A DNA stretch of 64,000 nucleotides from VRUE01 sp963817945. GTDB lineage: Bacteria > Actinomycetota > Thermoleophilia > Solirubrobacterales > 70-9. Location: the NCBI GenBank assembly GCA_963817945.1, contig CAWFQH010000001.1:124001-188000 (forward strand), in the 5' to 3' direction. Positions within the stretch are counted from its first letter, which is position 1; each line of letters starts with the position of its first letter. Below are positions 42,355 to 50,803 of the stretch, in pieces. Under the pieces are notes generated by a model that saw only the letters and a program-made list of their open reading frames with translations, did not search any database and had not been told where the DNA came from. A program made the translations under genes and the position numbers.

Positions 42355-43088
42355 CAGACCATGCCGAGGCCGCCGCTGACGCCTAGAGTCTCGCCGGTGA
42401 CGTAGCTGGCGTCGTCGGATGCGAGGAAGGCGACGGCGGCGGCGACCTCCTCGGGCTGGCCGAGGCGCTTCATCTGCGTGCCCTCTTTCATGTTCTCGAT
42501 CACCCTTTCGCCGATCTCGCCGAACTCCTTGGCGCCCATCAGCAGTGGCGTCTCGATCGGGCCGGGGGCGATCGAGTTGGCGGTGATCCCGTAGCGGGCG
42601 TTCTCGCGCGCGATCACCTTCATGAAGGCGACGACCGCGCCCTTGGTCGCCGAGTAGACGGCGGAGCCCTTGGAGCCGACCCGGCCCGCCTCGGAGGAGA
42701 TGCTGACGATGCGGCCGTAACCCCCCTCCTGCATCGAGGGCAGCGCCGCGTGGGTGCAGTTGAGGACGCCGACCAGGTTGATCGCGATCAGCCGCTGCCA
42801 CTGCTCCGGCGTCGTGTAGGTGAAGAAGCCGAACTCGTCGGTACCGGCGTTGTTGACGAGGACGTGCGGCGTCCCGATCGCCTCGATCGCGGCACGAGCC
42901 GCCTCGAGGTCGGTTACGTCGAGCTCCACGGCGTGGCCGCTGATCTCGCCCGCCACCCGCTCCGCTCCCTCGACGTCGATGTCGCCGACCCAGACCTCGG
43001 CGCCCTCGGCAGCGAGGCGGGCGCAGATCGCCGCGCCGATGCCGCTCGCGCCGCCCGTAACCAACGCCTTGCGTCCCTCCAGCCTCAT
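42354..43088 (-). CDS. Short-chain dehydrogenase/reductase
   Basis: 244 residues. NAD(P)-binding 'VTGGASGIGAAI', 'DIDVEGAERV' (an Asp that favours NAD), 'VLVNNAGTD', and the catalytic Ser-Tyr-Lys in 'SISSEAGRVGSKGSAVYSATKGA'. 'SIAPGPIETPLL' follows. It resembles 3-hydroxyacyl-CoA dehydrogenases such as BadH. It is first in the minus-strand unit and translationally coupled to the thioesterase, so it probably acts on a hydroxyacyl-CoA. Confidence 0.88.
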   Translation of the reverse strand: MRLEGRKALVTGGASGIGAAICARLAAEGAEVWVGDIDVEGAERVAGEISGHAVELDVTDLEAARAAIEAIGTPHVLVNNAGTDEFGFFTYTTPEQWQRLIAINLVGVLNCTHAALPSMQEGGYGRIVSISSEAGRVGSKGSAVYSATKGAVVAFMKVIARENARYGITANSIAPGPIETPLLMGAKEFGEIGERVIENMKEGTQMKRLGQPEEVAAAVAFLASDDASYVTGETLGVSGGLGMV

Positions 43089-43114
43089 CGCGGCAGCAGC
43101 ATAGACTGGCGCCC

Positions 43115-43180
43115 GTGAACGCGGAGCGAACGCGCGTCCATATCTGTCTCTTCGCGGGTGAGCGAAGCGTGAACCGGTGA
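43115..43180 (+). repeat. Intergenic repeat, copy 2, encoding a 21-residue mini-ORF
   Basis: Same repeat as at 7301: GTGAACGCGGAGCGA, then GTCCATATCTGTCTCTTCGC and GAGCGAAGCG. A mini-ORF starting GTG at 43115 ends TGA at 43178-43180, four bases before the GTG of the F420 reductase gene. It forms the leader of the F420 gene set. Confidence 0.7.
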
Positions 43181-43184
43181 TTAT

Positions 43185-43871
43185 GTGAGCGAACCGATAC
43201 CGATCGTCGGCGGCACCGGCGCCCTCGGCGCAGGGCTTGCCCTGCGTTGGGCGAAGGCGGGACTGCCGATCGCGATCGGCTCGCGCTCGCAGGAGCGCGC
43301 CGAGGAGGCGGCGGGCCGGATCCGCGACTCAGTCCCCGGAGCCGAGGTCGAGGGACTGACCAACGAGGAGGCGGCTCGGCGCGGGGAGCTGGTCTTCCTC
43401 ACCGTGCCCTTCCGCGCGCAGTCCGAGAACCTCAACAACCTGCGCGGCGCACTGAGGCCCGGCCAGCTCCTGGTCGACTGCACGGTGCCGCTCGCAGCGG
43501 CGGTCAGCGGCAAGGCGACCCGGTCGCTCGGCGTCTGGCAGGGCTCGGCGGCCCAGCAGGCGCAGGAGATGGTGCCCGACGGGGTGACCGTCGTCGCCGC
43601 CCTGCACACGATCGCCGCCCCCACCCTCGCTGATCTCGATGCTGAGCTCGACGAGGACGTGCTCGTCTGCGGCGACCGCAAGGCCGACAAGGCCAGGGTC
43701 GCGCGACTGATCGAGGCGATCGCAGGCCTGCGCGCCGTTAACGCCGGCGCCCTTGAGATGGCGAGGATCGTCGAGCAGCTGACGCCGCTGCTGATCTCGG
43801 TCAACAGCCGCTACAAGACGCACGCCGGCATCCGCCTCGTCGGTCTGCCCGACGCCGACCACTGGCAATGA
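43185..43871 (+). CDS. npdG: NADPH:F420 oxidoreductase
   Basis: 228 residues from GTG. The dinucleotide fold begins 'PIPIVGGTGALGAGLALRWAKAG', with NADP-specific 'IGSRSQERAEEAA' (Ser-Arg). 'LVFLTVPFRAQSENL', 'DCTVPLA' and 'AALHTIAAPTLADLD' are features of F420-dependent NADP reductase. It exchanges hydride between NADPH and F420, supplying reduced F420H2. It sits directly before cofD through repeat copy 3, making one unit for cofactor synthesis and reduction. Confidence 0.9.
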   Translation: MSEPIPIVGGTGALGAGLALRWAKAGLPIAIGSRSQERAEEAAGRIRDSVPGAEVEGLTNEEAARRGELVFLTVPFRAQSENLNNLRGALRPGQLLVDCTVPLAAAVSGKATRSLGVWQGSAAQQAQEMVPDGVTVVAALHTIAAPTLADLDAELDEDVLVCGDRKADKARVARLIEAIAGLRAVNAGALEMARIVEQLTPLLISVNSRYKTHAGIRLVGLPDADHWQ

Positions 43872-43953
43872 GCGCGGAGCGAGCAAGCGTGCATATCTGG
43901 TTCTTCGCGCCGCGAGCGAAGCGCGAATCTTCGTGATGAGCGCGGCGCGGTGA
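43868..43953 (+). repeat. Intergenic repeat, copy 3, encoding coupled mini-ORFs
   Basis: ATGAGCGCGGAGCGAGCAAG opens a 22-residue mini-ORF whose ATG overlaps the npdG stop (43868-43871). It ends TGA at 43934; an overlapping ATG (43936) starts a 5-codon ORF that ends over the cofD GTG (43950). TTCGCGC/GCGCGAA can form a hairpin. Same family as 7301 and 43115. Confidence 0.72.
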
Positions 43954-44876
43954 AGGTCGCGCTGCTCGCCGGCGGCACCGGCGGCGCCAAGCTGGCGGCG
44001 GGAATGCAGGAGGAGATCGGCGCCGACCTGACCGTCATCGCCAACACCGCCGATGATCTGGAGATCCTCGGCGTCCACGTATCGCCGGACCCCGACCTCG
44101 TCACCTACTGGCTGAGCGGCGAAATCGACGCCGAGCGCGGCTGGGGAATCGAGGACGACGGCTTCGTCGTCTTCGAGCGCTTAGCGAAGCTCGGGGTGCC
44201 CGACTGGTTCGGTCTCGGCGATCGCGACCTGGCCGCGTGCCTCTACCGCCGCCAGTTCCTCGAGGAGGGCGGTCGCCAGACCGACGCGCAGGCGCAGATC
44301 GCCGCCGCCCTCGGTGTGGCGGCGCGGGTGCTGCCGATGTGCGAGGAGCCGGTGCGGACCAGAGTGCTGACCGATGCCGGCTCGCGCGCCCTGCAGGAGT
44401 ACCTCGTGCTCGAGCGTGGCGAGCCGGCCGTGCGCGGGGTCGAGCTGGAGGGCATCGCCGAGGCCGAGCCGACGGAGGAGGTTCTCGCCGCCCTGCGCGA
44501 CGCCGACGCGGTGGTGATCGGCCCCTCGAACCCGATAATCAGCATCGGTCCGATCCTCGCCCTGCCGGGCATGCGCGAGGTCATCACGACCAGCGGCGCG
44601 CCGGTGGTGGCCGTCAGTCCCTACGTCGCCGGCGAGGTCGTCAAGGGACCGACCGAGCGCTTCATGACCGCGGTCGGGCGACCCTCGACCGCCGCGGGGG
44701 TCGCCTCGCTCTACGCCGGCCTGATCGACGCGATGGTCGTCGACCAGGACGACCCGGATCCGCCGCCGGAGGAGATCCCGACCCAGGCAGCGCCGACCCT
44801 GATGGACAGCGCCGCCACCCGGGCGCGACTGGCGCGAATCGTGCTCGACTACGCAGCTAGCCTCACGACGAGTTGA
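43950..44876 (+). CDS. cofD: 2-phospho-L-lactate/PEP transferase, F420 biosynthesis
   Basis: 308 residues from GTG (actinobacterial name fbiA). The start 'VALLAGGTGGAKLAAGM' is the nucleotide site of CofD; 'VIANTADDLEILGVHVSPDPDLVTYWLSGEID' and 'WFGLGDRDLA' are its hallmark metal and Fo-binding segments; 'VIGPSNPIISIGPIL' follows. It joins the activated phospho-lactate or PEP guanylate to Fo. The 3' end overlaps cofC (TTGA). Confidence 0.95.
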   Translation: MKVALLAGGTGGAKLAAGMQEEIGADLTVIANTADDLEILGVHVSPDPDLVTYWLSGEIDAERGWGIEDDGFVVFERLAKLGVPDWFGLGDRDLAACLYRRQFLEEGGRQTDAQAQIAAALGVAARVLPMCEEPVRTRVLTDAGSRALQEYLVLERGEPAVRGVELEGIAEAEPTEEVLAALRDADAVVIGPSNPIISIGPILALPGMREVITTSGAPVVAVSPYVAGEVVKGPTERFMTAVGRPSTAAGVASLYAGLIDAMVVDQDDPDPPPEEIPTQAAPTLMDSAATRARLARIVLDYAASLTTS

Positions 44877-45520
44877 GAGCGACCGCGGTACTCCCCGTCA
44901 AGCGCTTCGCCGCCGCCAAGCGACGGCTGGCGATGGGCATCGACGAGGAGCGACGCAGGGCCCTGGTCGAAGCGATGCTGGCCGACGTGCTGGAGGCGAT
45001 CGGCGAGGCCCGTGCGGTGGAGCGGACGATCCTCGTCAGCGGCGACCCGATCGCCCAGGAGATCGCGGCGGGGGCTGCAACCGCCGTCGACGTGGTACCC
45101 GATCCTGCCGACGAAGGCCATGTCATCGCTGCGCTCGCCGGCATCGTCCGGGCCGAGGCCGACGGGGCCTCGTGCGTCGTCCTCCTGCCAGGGGACTGCC
45201 CGCTGCTCGACCCGCGCGAGCTCGACAGGCTGCTGACCGGCGTGCCCGGCGAGTACGTGGCCGTAGTGCCGGACCGCCATGGGTCCGGCACCAACGGACT
45301 CGTCCTCTCGCCGCCGGGCGCGATCCGCCCGTCCTTCGGCGACGGCAGCTGCAATCGCCACGTCCGGGCGGCCCGCGCGGCGGGAATCCCGTACGCGGTC
45401 GAGGAGTTGCCCTCGCTGGGACTCGACCTCGACACTCCGGCCGACATCGTCGCGCTGACCCGCGAGCTGGAGAAGCGGCCCGGCCGCGCCCCGCGCACGG
45501 CCAAGGTGCTGGGGCTGTGA
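44873..45520 (+). CDS. cofC: Phosphoenolpyruvate/2-phospholactate guanylyltransferase
   Basis: 215 residues from a TTG overlapping the cofD stop (fbiD in mycobacteria). 'AVLPVKRFAAAKRRLA' is the nucleotidyltransferase start, 'LLPGDCPLLDPRELDRLL' and 'PDRHGSGTNGLVLSPPG' the core, 'SFGDGSCNRHVRAARAAG' the F420-specific part, then 'LGLDLDTPADI'. It makes the guanylated three-carbon donor used by CofD. The stop overlaps the cofE start (GTGA), so the three are one translational unit. Confidence 0.93.
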   Translation: MRATAVLPVKRFAAAKRRLAMGIDEERRRALVEAMLADVLEAIGEARAVERTILVSGDPIAQEIAAGAATAVDVVPDPADEGHVIAALAGIVRAEADGASCVVLLPGDCPLLDPRELDRLLTGVPGEYVAVVPDRHGSGTNGLVLSPPGAIRPSFGDGSCNRHVRAARAAGIPYAVEELPSLGLDLDTPADIVALTRELEKRPGRAPRTAKVLGL

Positions 45521-46272
45521 ACGCTCCTGGCGAGCTCCGCGTCCTGCCCATCGCCGGACTGCCGGAGTTCAGCGCCGGCATGTCCGTCGGCACCGAGATT
45601 GCGGCCCAGGCAGAGCTCGCGGAAGGGGACGTCGTCGTCGTCTCGCAAAAGATCGTCTCCAAGGCCGAGGATCGGGTGCGGCAGCTGTCGGAGGTGAGTC
45701 CCGGCAAGGAAGCGCGTCGCCTCGCCGCGGCCCTGGGTAAGGACCCGGCGCTCGTCGAGCTGATCCTCGGCGAGAGCCGCGAGGTCTTGCGTGCCGAGCG
45801 CGGCATCCTCATCGTCGAGACCAAGCACGGCTTCGTCTGCGCCAACGCCGGCATCGACAGCTCGAACCTCCCCCAGCCCGGCACCGTGTCGCTGCTGCCG
45901 GAGGACCCCGATGCCTCCGCACGGCGGATTCGCGCGGAGATCACTGCCGCGTCCGAGCGGGCCGTCGCCGTCGTCGTCGCCGACAGCTTCGGCCGCGCCT
46001 GGCGACTGGGTCAGGCCGAGGTGGCGATCGGCTGCGCCGGAATCGTCCCCCTCGACGACTGGCGAGGCCGCCTCGACGCCGAGGGACGCGAGCTGGTGGC
46101 GACCGCGATAGCCCTCGCCGATCAGGTGGCCGGTGCCGCCGACTTAGTCAGAGACAAGGCCAGTCGCCTTCCCGCCACCGTGGTTCGCGGCCTCGACCGC
46201 CACGTCAGCGCCAACGACGGTCCGGGCGCTGCCGCCCTGCGCCGGCCGCCCGGCGAGGACCTCTTCCGCTAG
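45517..46272 (+). CDS. cofE: F420-0:gamma-glutamyl ligase
   Basis: 251 residues from a GTG overlapping cofC. 'GDVVVVSQKIVSKAEDRV', 'ILIVETKHGFVCANAGIDSSN', 'VVVADSFGRAWRLGQAEVAIGCAGI' and 'VVRGLDRHVS' are CofE signatures. It adds glutamates to F420-0. Unlike mycobacterial FbiB it lacks a C-terminal nitroreductase-like domain, so the dehydro-F420 reduction step would need a separate gene. Confidence 0.93.
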   Translation: MNAPGELRVLPIAGLPEFSAGMSVGTEIAAQAELAEGDVVVVSQKIVSKAEDRVRQLSEVSPGKEARRLAAALGKDPALVELILGESREVLRAERGILIVETKHGFVCANAGIDSSNLPQPGTVSLLPEDPDASARRIRAEITAASERAVAVVVADSFGRAWRLGQAEVAIGCAGIVPLDDWRGRLDAEGRELVATAIALADQVAGAADLVRDKASRLPATVVRGLDRHVSANDGPGAAALRRPPGEDLFR

Positions 46273-46448
46273 TCCTTCCGCATCGCCTCGCGAACCTTGT
46301 CGGCGACCTTCTCGACGCCGTCCTTGGCCCTGCCGGTCGCCTGGTCGAGCTTGCCCTCACGCTTCATCTCGTTGTCGCCAGTCAGGTCGCCGGCGGCCTC
46401 CTTCACGCGCCCTTTAGCGTCGTCCTTGTTGCGGACCTCGTCGCCCAT
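46269..46448 (-). CDS. CsbD-like stress protein
   Basis: 59 residues, read on the minus strand from ATG 46448 to TAG overlapping the cofE stop by three bases. The sequence is charged and helical with 'DDAKGRVKEAAGDLTGDNEM' and 'KREGKLDQATGRAKDGVEKV', the KGxxKExxGxxTGD pattern of CsbD/YjbJ proteins. Members accumulate under general stress; the molecular role is unknown. It is convergent with the F420 genes and likely independent. Confidence 0.85.
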   Translation of the reverse strand: MGDEVRNKDDAKGRVKEAAGDLTGDNEMKREGKLDQATGRAKDGVEKVADKVREAMRKD

Positions 46449-46519
46449 CTCATCGCTCCTTCTCGTAGTTCCGTTACGACTCTCCCCTACCCGCGATCCG
46501 CACCGGCATGCGGCCGGCC

Positions 46520-47515
46520 TCAGGTAGGCGGGCCGACGTCAAGCACGGCGGCACCACGGAGGCGGCCGCTGCGGATCGAGTCGAGCGCCTCGTTCGCGGC
46601 ACTCAGCGCGTACGGCTCCACCTCGGTTCGGACCGGGACTTGCGGCGCCAGGCGCAGGAACTCCTCGCCGTCCTCGCGGGTCAGGTTCGCGACGGAGCCC
46701 AGCGTGCGCTCGCCCCAGAGGATCTCGTAGGGGAAGCTCGGCACTTCGGTCATGTGAATCCCGGCGCTGATGACCCGCGCCCCCTTGGCGCTCGCTCGCA
46801 ACGCCGCCGGCATCAGGGCGCCAACCGGGGCGAAAACGATCGCGCCGTCCAGCTCCTCCGGCGGGCGCTCGGTCGACGCACCCGCCCAGGCGGCGCCGAG
46901 GCTGCGAGCAAACCCCTGCCCCGCGGCATCTCCCTCGCGCGTAAAGACGAACACCCGCCGCCCCTGGTGGACGGCAACCTGGCAGAGGATGTGCGCCGAG
47001 GCACCGAAGCCGTAGAAGCCGATCCGCTCGGCGTCACCGACCAGGCGCAGCGCCCGGTAGCCGACTAGGCCGGCGCAGAGAAGTGGCGCCGCCTGCAGGT
47101 CCGGGTAGCCGGCGGGGATCGGGAAGCAGAAGCGCTCGTCGGCGACGACAAGCTCCGCGTAGCCGCCGTCACGGTCATAGCCGGTGAAGCGGGCGCGGTC
47201 GCAGAGGTTCTCGCGGCCGCTCATGCAGTAGCGGCACTCGCCGCAAGTCCAGCCCAGCCACGGGACCCCAACGCGCTCGCCGGGCGGGAAGCGCTCCGCA
47301 CCCTCCCCTGCCTCGAGAACCGTGCCGACGATCCGGTGTCCCGGGACCAGCGGCAGCTTCGACTCGCCCAGCTCGCCGTCGACGATGTGCAAGTCGGTGC
47401 GGCAAACGCCGCAGGCGGATACGGAGATCAGCACCTCGCCGCGGCCGGCAACGGGGTCGGGCAGCTCGGCCGGCCGCAGCGGCTCGCGCTGGCGCTCCAG
47501 GACCATCGCCCGCAT
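46520..47515 (-). CDS. Zinc-dependent alcohol dehydrogenase
   Basis: 331 residues of the MDR family. Catalytic zinc: Cys in 'ACGVCRTDLHIVDGEL' and His-Arg in 'VPGHRIVGTV'. Structural zinc: four cysteines in 'GWTCGECRYCMSGRENLCD'. The NAD(P) site 'IGFYGFGASAH' keeps GxGxxxH. Closest in look to AdhA-type broad ADHs ('GGYAELVVADERFCFPIP'). Substrate unknown. A 28-bp perfect inverted repeat just upstream separates it from the fbiC-like gene. Confidence 0.9.
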   Translation of the reverse strand: MRAMVLERQREPLRPAELPDPVAGRGEVLISVSACGVCRTDLHIVDGELGESKLPLVPGHRIVGTVLEAGEGAERFPPGERVGVPWLGWTCGECRYCMSGRENLCDRARFTGYDRDGGYAELVVADERFCFPIPAGYPDLQAAPLLCAGLVGYRALRLVGDAERIGFYGFGASAHILCQVAVHQGRRVFVFTREGDAAGQGFARSLGAAWAGASTERPPEELDGAIVFAPVGALMPAALRASAKGARVISAGIHMTEVPSFPYEILWGERTLGSVANLTREDGEEFLRLAPQVPVRTEVEPYALSAANEALDSIRSGRLRGAAVLDVGPPT

Positions 47516-47523
47516 GGCCCCAT

Positions 47524-47580
47524 GATCGCCGACGGGCCTAAAACGGCATTCCGAATGCCGTTTTAGGCCCGTCGGCGATC
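47524..47580. terminator. 57-base near-perfect palindrome between two minus-strand genes
   Basis: Positions 47524-47551 and 47553-47580 are perfect complements (28 bp) around a single base. The core GGGCCTAAAACGGCATTC and its complement make a very stable hairpin with A and T stretches, so it may end the fbiC-like transcript. No T-tract follows. It shares GGGCCT-n-AAA and AGGCCCGTCGGCG with the smaller repeat at 5835. Confidence 0.65.
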
Positions 47581-47585
47581 GGCGG

Positions 47586-49866
47586 CTAATACGTCTCGAC
47601 GATCTCGTAGAGGGTTGTGCGCTGGGCGGGAGTGCGGCCGGCGGCGCGGGCGGCGCCGATCAGCTGCTCGGGGTCCAGCCTCACGCCGTGCTGGGAGCCG
47701 GCCATGCGGGAGATGTTCTCCTCCATCAGGGTGCCGCCGAGATCGTTGACGCCCCAGCGCAGCGCCTCGGTCGCCGCCTCCAGGCCCATCTTTACCCAGC
47801 TCGCCTGCAGGTTCGGGATCGTGCGGCCGAGAGCGAGGCGGAAGGCGGCGGTGTGCTTGAGGTTCTCCTCGGCCGAGATCTCCTCGACGCCGTGGGTGCG
47901 GCCGAGCAGCGTGTTGAAGGGGATGAAGCTGAGTGGCACGAACTCGGTGATGCCGCCGGTTCGCTCCTGCAGGGCGCGGACAACCAGCATGTGGCGCGCC
48001 AGCTCGCGCGGCTCCTCGATGTGGCCGAACATCACCGTCGAGGTCGAGCGCAGGCCGGCCCGGTGCGACGCTTCGACGATCTCGACCCAGCGCTCGACCG
48101 TGAGCTTGTTGGGTGAGATGCGCCGGCGCACGCCGTCGTCGAGCACCTCCGCCGCCGTTCCCGGCGTCGAGCCGAGCCCGCATTCGAGCAGATACTCGAA
48201 GACCGCCTCCGGCCCCTTGCCGGAGCGCTCGCACATGTAGTGGACCTCCATCGGCGAGTAGGCGTGCAGGTGCAGCTGCGGCGCCACCTCCTTTGCGAGC
48301 CGCAGCCAGCGGCCGTACTCCTCCAGCGTCAGGTCGGGATGGATACCGCCCTGCATGCAGATCTCGGTGGCGCCGAAATCGACCGCTTCGTCGATCCGCT
48401 GCGCAAAGTCCTCCTCGCTGACCTCGTAGGCGTCGGGCGAGCGCCGCCCCTGGCCGAAGCCGCAGAAGGCACAGCCGACGACGCAGATATTGGTGAAGTT
48501 GATGTTGCGGTTGACGACGAAGGTCACCCGCTCGCCCGCCAGCTCCGCCCGCAGCTCGTCGGCGGCAGCCCGCATCTCCTCGATCGCCTCCGGCCGCGTC
48601 TCGGCAAACAGCGCCGTCAGCTCATCCTCGCTCAGCTCCTGACCCTCACGCCCCTTCTCGATCGCCTGCGCGGTCAGCCCGGGGTCCAACGTCTCATCCC
48701 GCCTCCGCCCCGACCCTCGCCGCGGAATGAAGCTCCAGTACTTCAGCTTGATCACATCGAGGACCCCCTGCTCCATCCAGTTCGCGTCCATGTACTGCGG
48801 GTAGACGCACAACCGCTCGGTCAGCGCGTAACCCCCTCGGCGCCAGCTCCTTCCGCACCTGATGCGGGCTCGGAAACGGCTCCTCGGGCGATATGTGATC
48901 CCCGTTCGCGGAAAGCCCGCCCAGGTCGGTCGCCCCCGCTTCGACCAGCTCGGGCCACCAGTCCGACAGGTTCGGCGGCACCTGCACCCCGACATCCGGC
49001 ATCAGCCGTTTGCACTCCTGGATCAACCGTTTGATGTCGTCGATGGAGATCGGGGTCGCCCAGGGAGGGAGGGGCGGGTCACCCTCCTCACTCGCAACTC
49101 GTCGATGTTGAGGTTGGCTGCTGGCGCCTCTAGGTTCGTTCTCCTCCCGCGCAAAACGTTCGGAGGGCGACCCGCCCCTCCCCCACCGAGCGCGCGCCGC
49201 CTCGTCTGCGATGTCGGCTACTTCTTCGCCGTAGTACCGGGGGTGGGGTACGAAGTTCTGGAGGATCACCTCCTGAATGTGCCCGTATTCGCGGTGCAGG
49301 TCGGCGATGGCCTCAAGCGAAGCAACCTGCTCCTCGGCCGTCTCGCCGATACCGACCAAGATGCCGGTCGTGAACGGAATCTTCAGCTCGCCGGCTGCCT
49401 TGATGGTGGCGAGGCGACGGACCGGGTGCTTGGTCGGCGAGCCAGCGTGAACGGTCTGCATCAGCCGCTCGGAGATTGACTCCAGCATTAGGCCTTGAGA
49501 GGCGGTGACCTCACGCAAGCGCGCTAGGTCGTCGCGGTGGAGGACGCCGATGTTCGTATGGGGCAGGATGCCGCGCGCCAGGGCTTGCTCGCAGGCCCAG
49601 ACGACGTAGCTCGTGAAGTCCTCGTGGCCCCACTCGCGCAGACGCGCGGCGACCTCGGGGTTGACCTCCGGCCGCTCGCCGGTGAGGACGAGCAGCTCCT
49701 TGGCGTTGCGCCGCTCCGCCTCGTCGAGGCGGCGCTCGACCTCCTCGGGGGGGTGGATATGCGCTTTCCGGGTCGCGAACGCGCAGTACTTGCAGTAGCA
49801 CTGGCAAGTGCGCGAGAGCGAGAGCGTGTAGTTGCGCGAGAAGGTGACGCGACGCACGGCTCTCAC
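47586..49866 (-). CDS. fbiC: FO synthase, fused CofG-CofH, interrupted by one frameshift
   Basis: Read on the minus strand. CofG half: radical-SAM cysteines in 'RTCQCYCKYCAF', then 'ELLVLTGERPEVN' and 'IQEVILQNFVPHPRYYG'. CofH half: 'FTNICVVGCAFCGFGQ' (second CxxxCxxC), 'EICMQGGIHPDLTLEEY' and 'GGTLMEENISRMAG'. Together they make the deazaflavin FO from tyrosine and a ribityl-aminouracil. The two halves lie in different frames; removing one base from the C5 run at 48832-48836 restores 'KELAPRGYALTERLCVYPQYMD' and about 759 residues. A 116-bp insertion (49067-49182) sits in frame within CofG. The cofactor set is otherwise complete, so a sequencing error is plausible. Confidence 0.85.
49067..49182. 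repeat. Inverted-repeat-bounded insertion inside the CofG domain
   Basis: Ends 49067-49087 and 49162-49182 are inverted repeats matching at 20 of 21 positions (GGGAGGGGCGGGTC, then one varying base, CCCTCC). The 116 bases between and including them keep the frame open and add roughly 35 residues ('GSPSERFAREENEPRGA') just before the conserved 'PPWATPISIDDIKRL'. It looks like a MITE- or REP-type element domesticated in a coding region. Confidence 0.6.
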
Positions 49867-49928
49867 GCTACCTGCAGCAGCGTGCAGCCGCCGAGCCCTT
49901 GCCGGGCCCGGCGGTTACGCAATGGGGA

Positions 49929-50714
49929 TCAGCGGGCGCTGCCCGGTTTGCCCGTCGTGGGCTCGGCCCCACGGACTGCTTTGCCAGCGCCGCGCACCGG
50001 CTCCGGTGCCTCGGTCGGCGGCAGGCCGCCCGGCTCCAGCACGAACCTGAAAACACCGGCCGCGAGCAGCGAGCCGAGAATCGGGCCGACCAGGTAGGGC
50101 CAGACCGAGCCCCACTCGTTGGCGACCAGCGCCGGGCCGAACCAGCGGGCCGGGTTGAAGGCGCCGCCGGTCAGCGGGCCGCCGACCATGACGAGGAAGC
50201 CGAGGGTGGTGCCGATCGCCAGTGGCGCCCACTCCTTGAAGCTCTTTTTCGAGAAGACCGCGGCGAGGATCACCAGCACTAGGCAGAAGGTGCCGATTCC
50301 CTCGACGATCATCCCCTGGAAGTTGCCGCCGAGCAGCCCGCTCACCTGCGCGGCCGCATAGTTGGTGGCGCGGCCCTCGTCGACCAGCAGGCCCTTCGCG
50401 AGCAGGGCGCCGAGGACGCCACCGGAGAGCTGGGCGAGGATGTAGATCAGCGCGTCGATCGGGGCGATCCGCCGGATCGCTACCGCCGCCAGGGTCACGG
50501 CCGGGTTGAAGTGGCCGCCGCTGACGACGCCGAACATGACGATCAGCCCGAACAGCAGGAAGGCGTGGACGAGGCCGACGACGGCGAAGTCGGTGCCGAA
50601 CTGCGGCTGGTTCCCGGTCGCCACGTACAGCACGACGACGCTGACGACGAAGAACACGAGCAAGAGAGTGCCGATCAACTCGGCGAGATATGCCGCAAGT
50701 CCTCGTTCCTGCAC
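49929..50714 (-). CDS. Aquaporin/glycerol facilitator (MIP family)
   Basis: 261 residues from GTG, six transmembrane helices and two half-helices with NPA motifs: 'GGHFNPAVTLAAVA' and 'GGAFNPARWFGPAL'. 'AELIGTLLLVFFV' is the typical MIP start. It conducts water or small neutral solutes; selectivity residues cannot be set without alignment. The C-terminal 35 residues are Pro/Gly-rich and cytoplasmic. It is divergent from the decayed THI5-like gene. Confidence 0.9.
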   Translation of the reverse strand: MQERGLAAYLAELIGTLLLVFFVVSVVVLYVATGNQPQFGTDFAVVGLVHAFLLFGLIVMFGVVSGGHFNPAVTLAAVAIRRIAPIDALIYILAQLSGGVLGALLAKGLLVDEGRATNYAAAQVSGLLGGNFQGMIVEGIGTFCLVLVILAAVFSKKSFKEWAPLAIGTTLGFLVMVGGPLTGGAFNPARWFGPALVANEWGSVWPYLVGPILGSLLAAGVFRFVLEPGGLPPTEAPEPVRGAGKAVRGAEPTTGKPGSAR

Positions 50715-50803
50715 TGGTTAACGCCTCCTCTGTTCCCTTGAGTCCTTCGGATTCGGGGCGGGAGTGTATCCGGATCGCCAGAGCGAATAGGTTTCCCCGA
50801 AGA

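Noticed and set aside
43936..43953. The 5-codon ORF before cofD as a gene.
   Set aside because: Too short to encode a meaningful peptide. It is recorded only as part of the coupling chain in the repeat.
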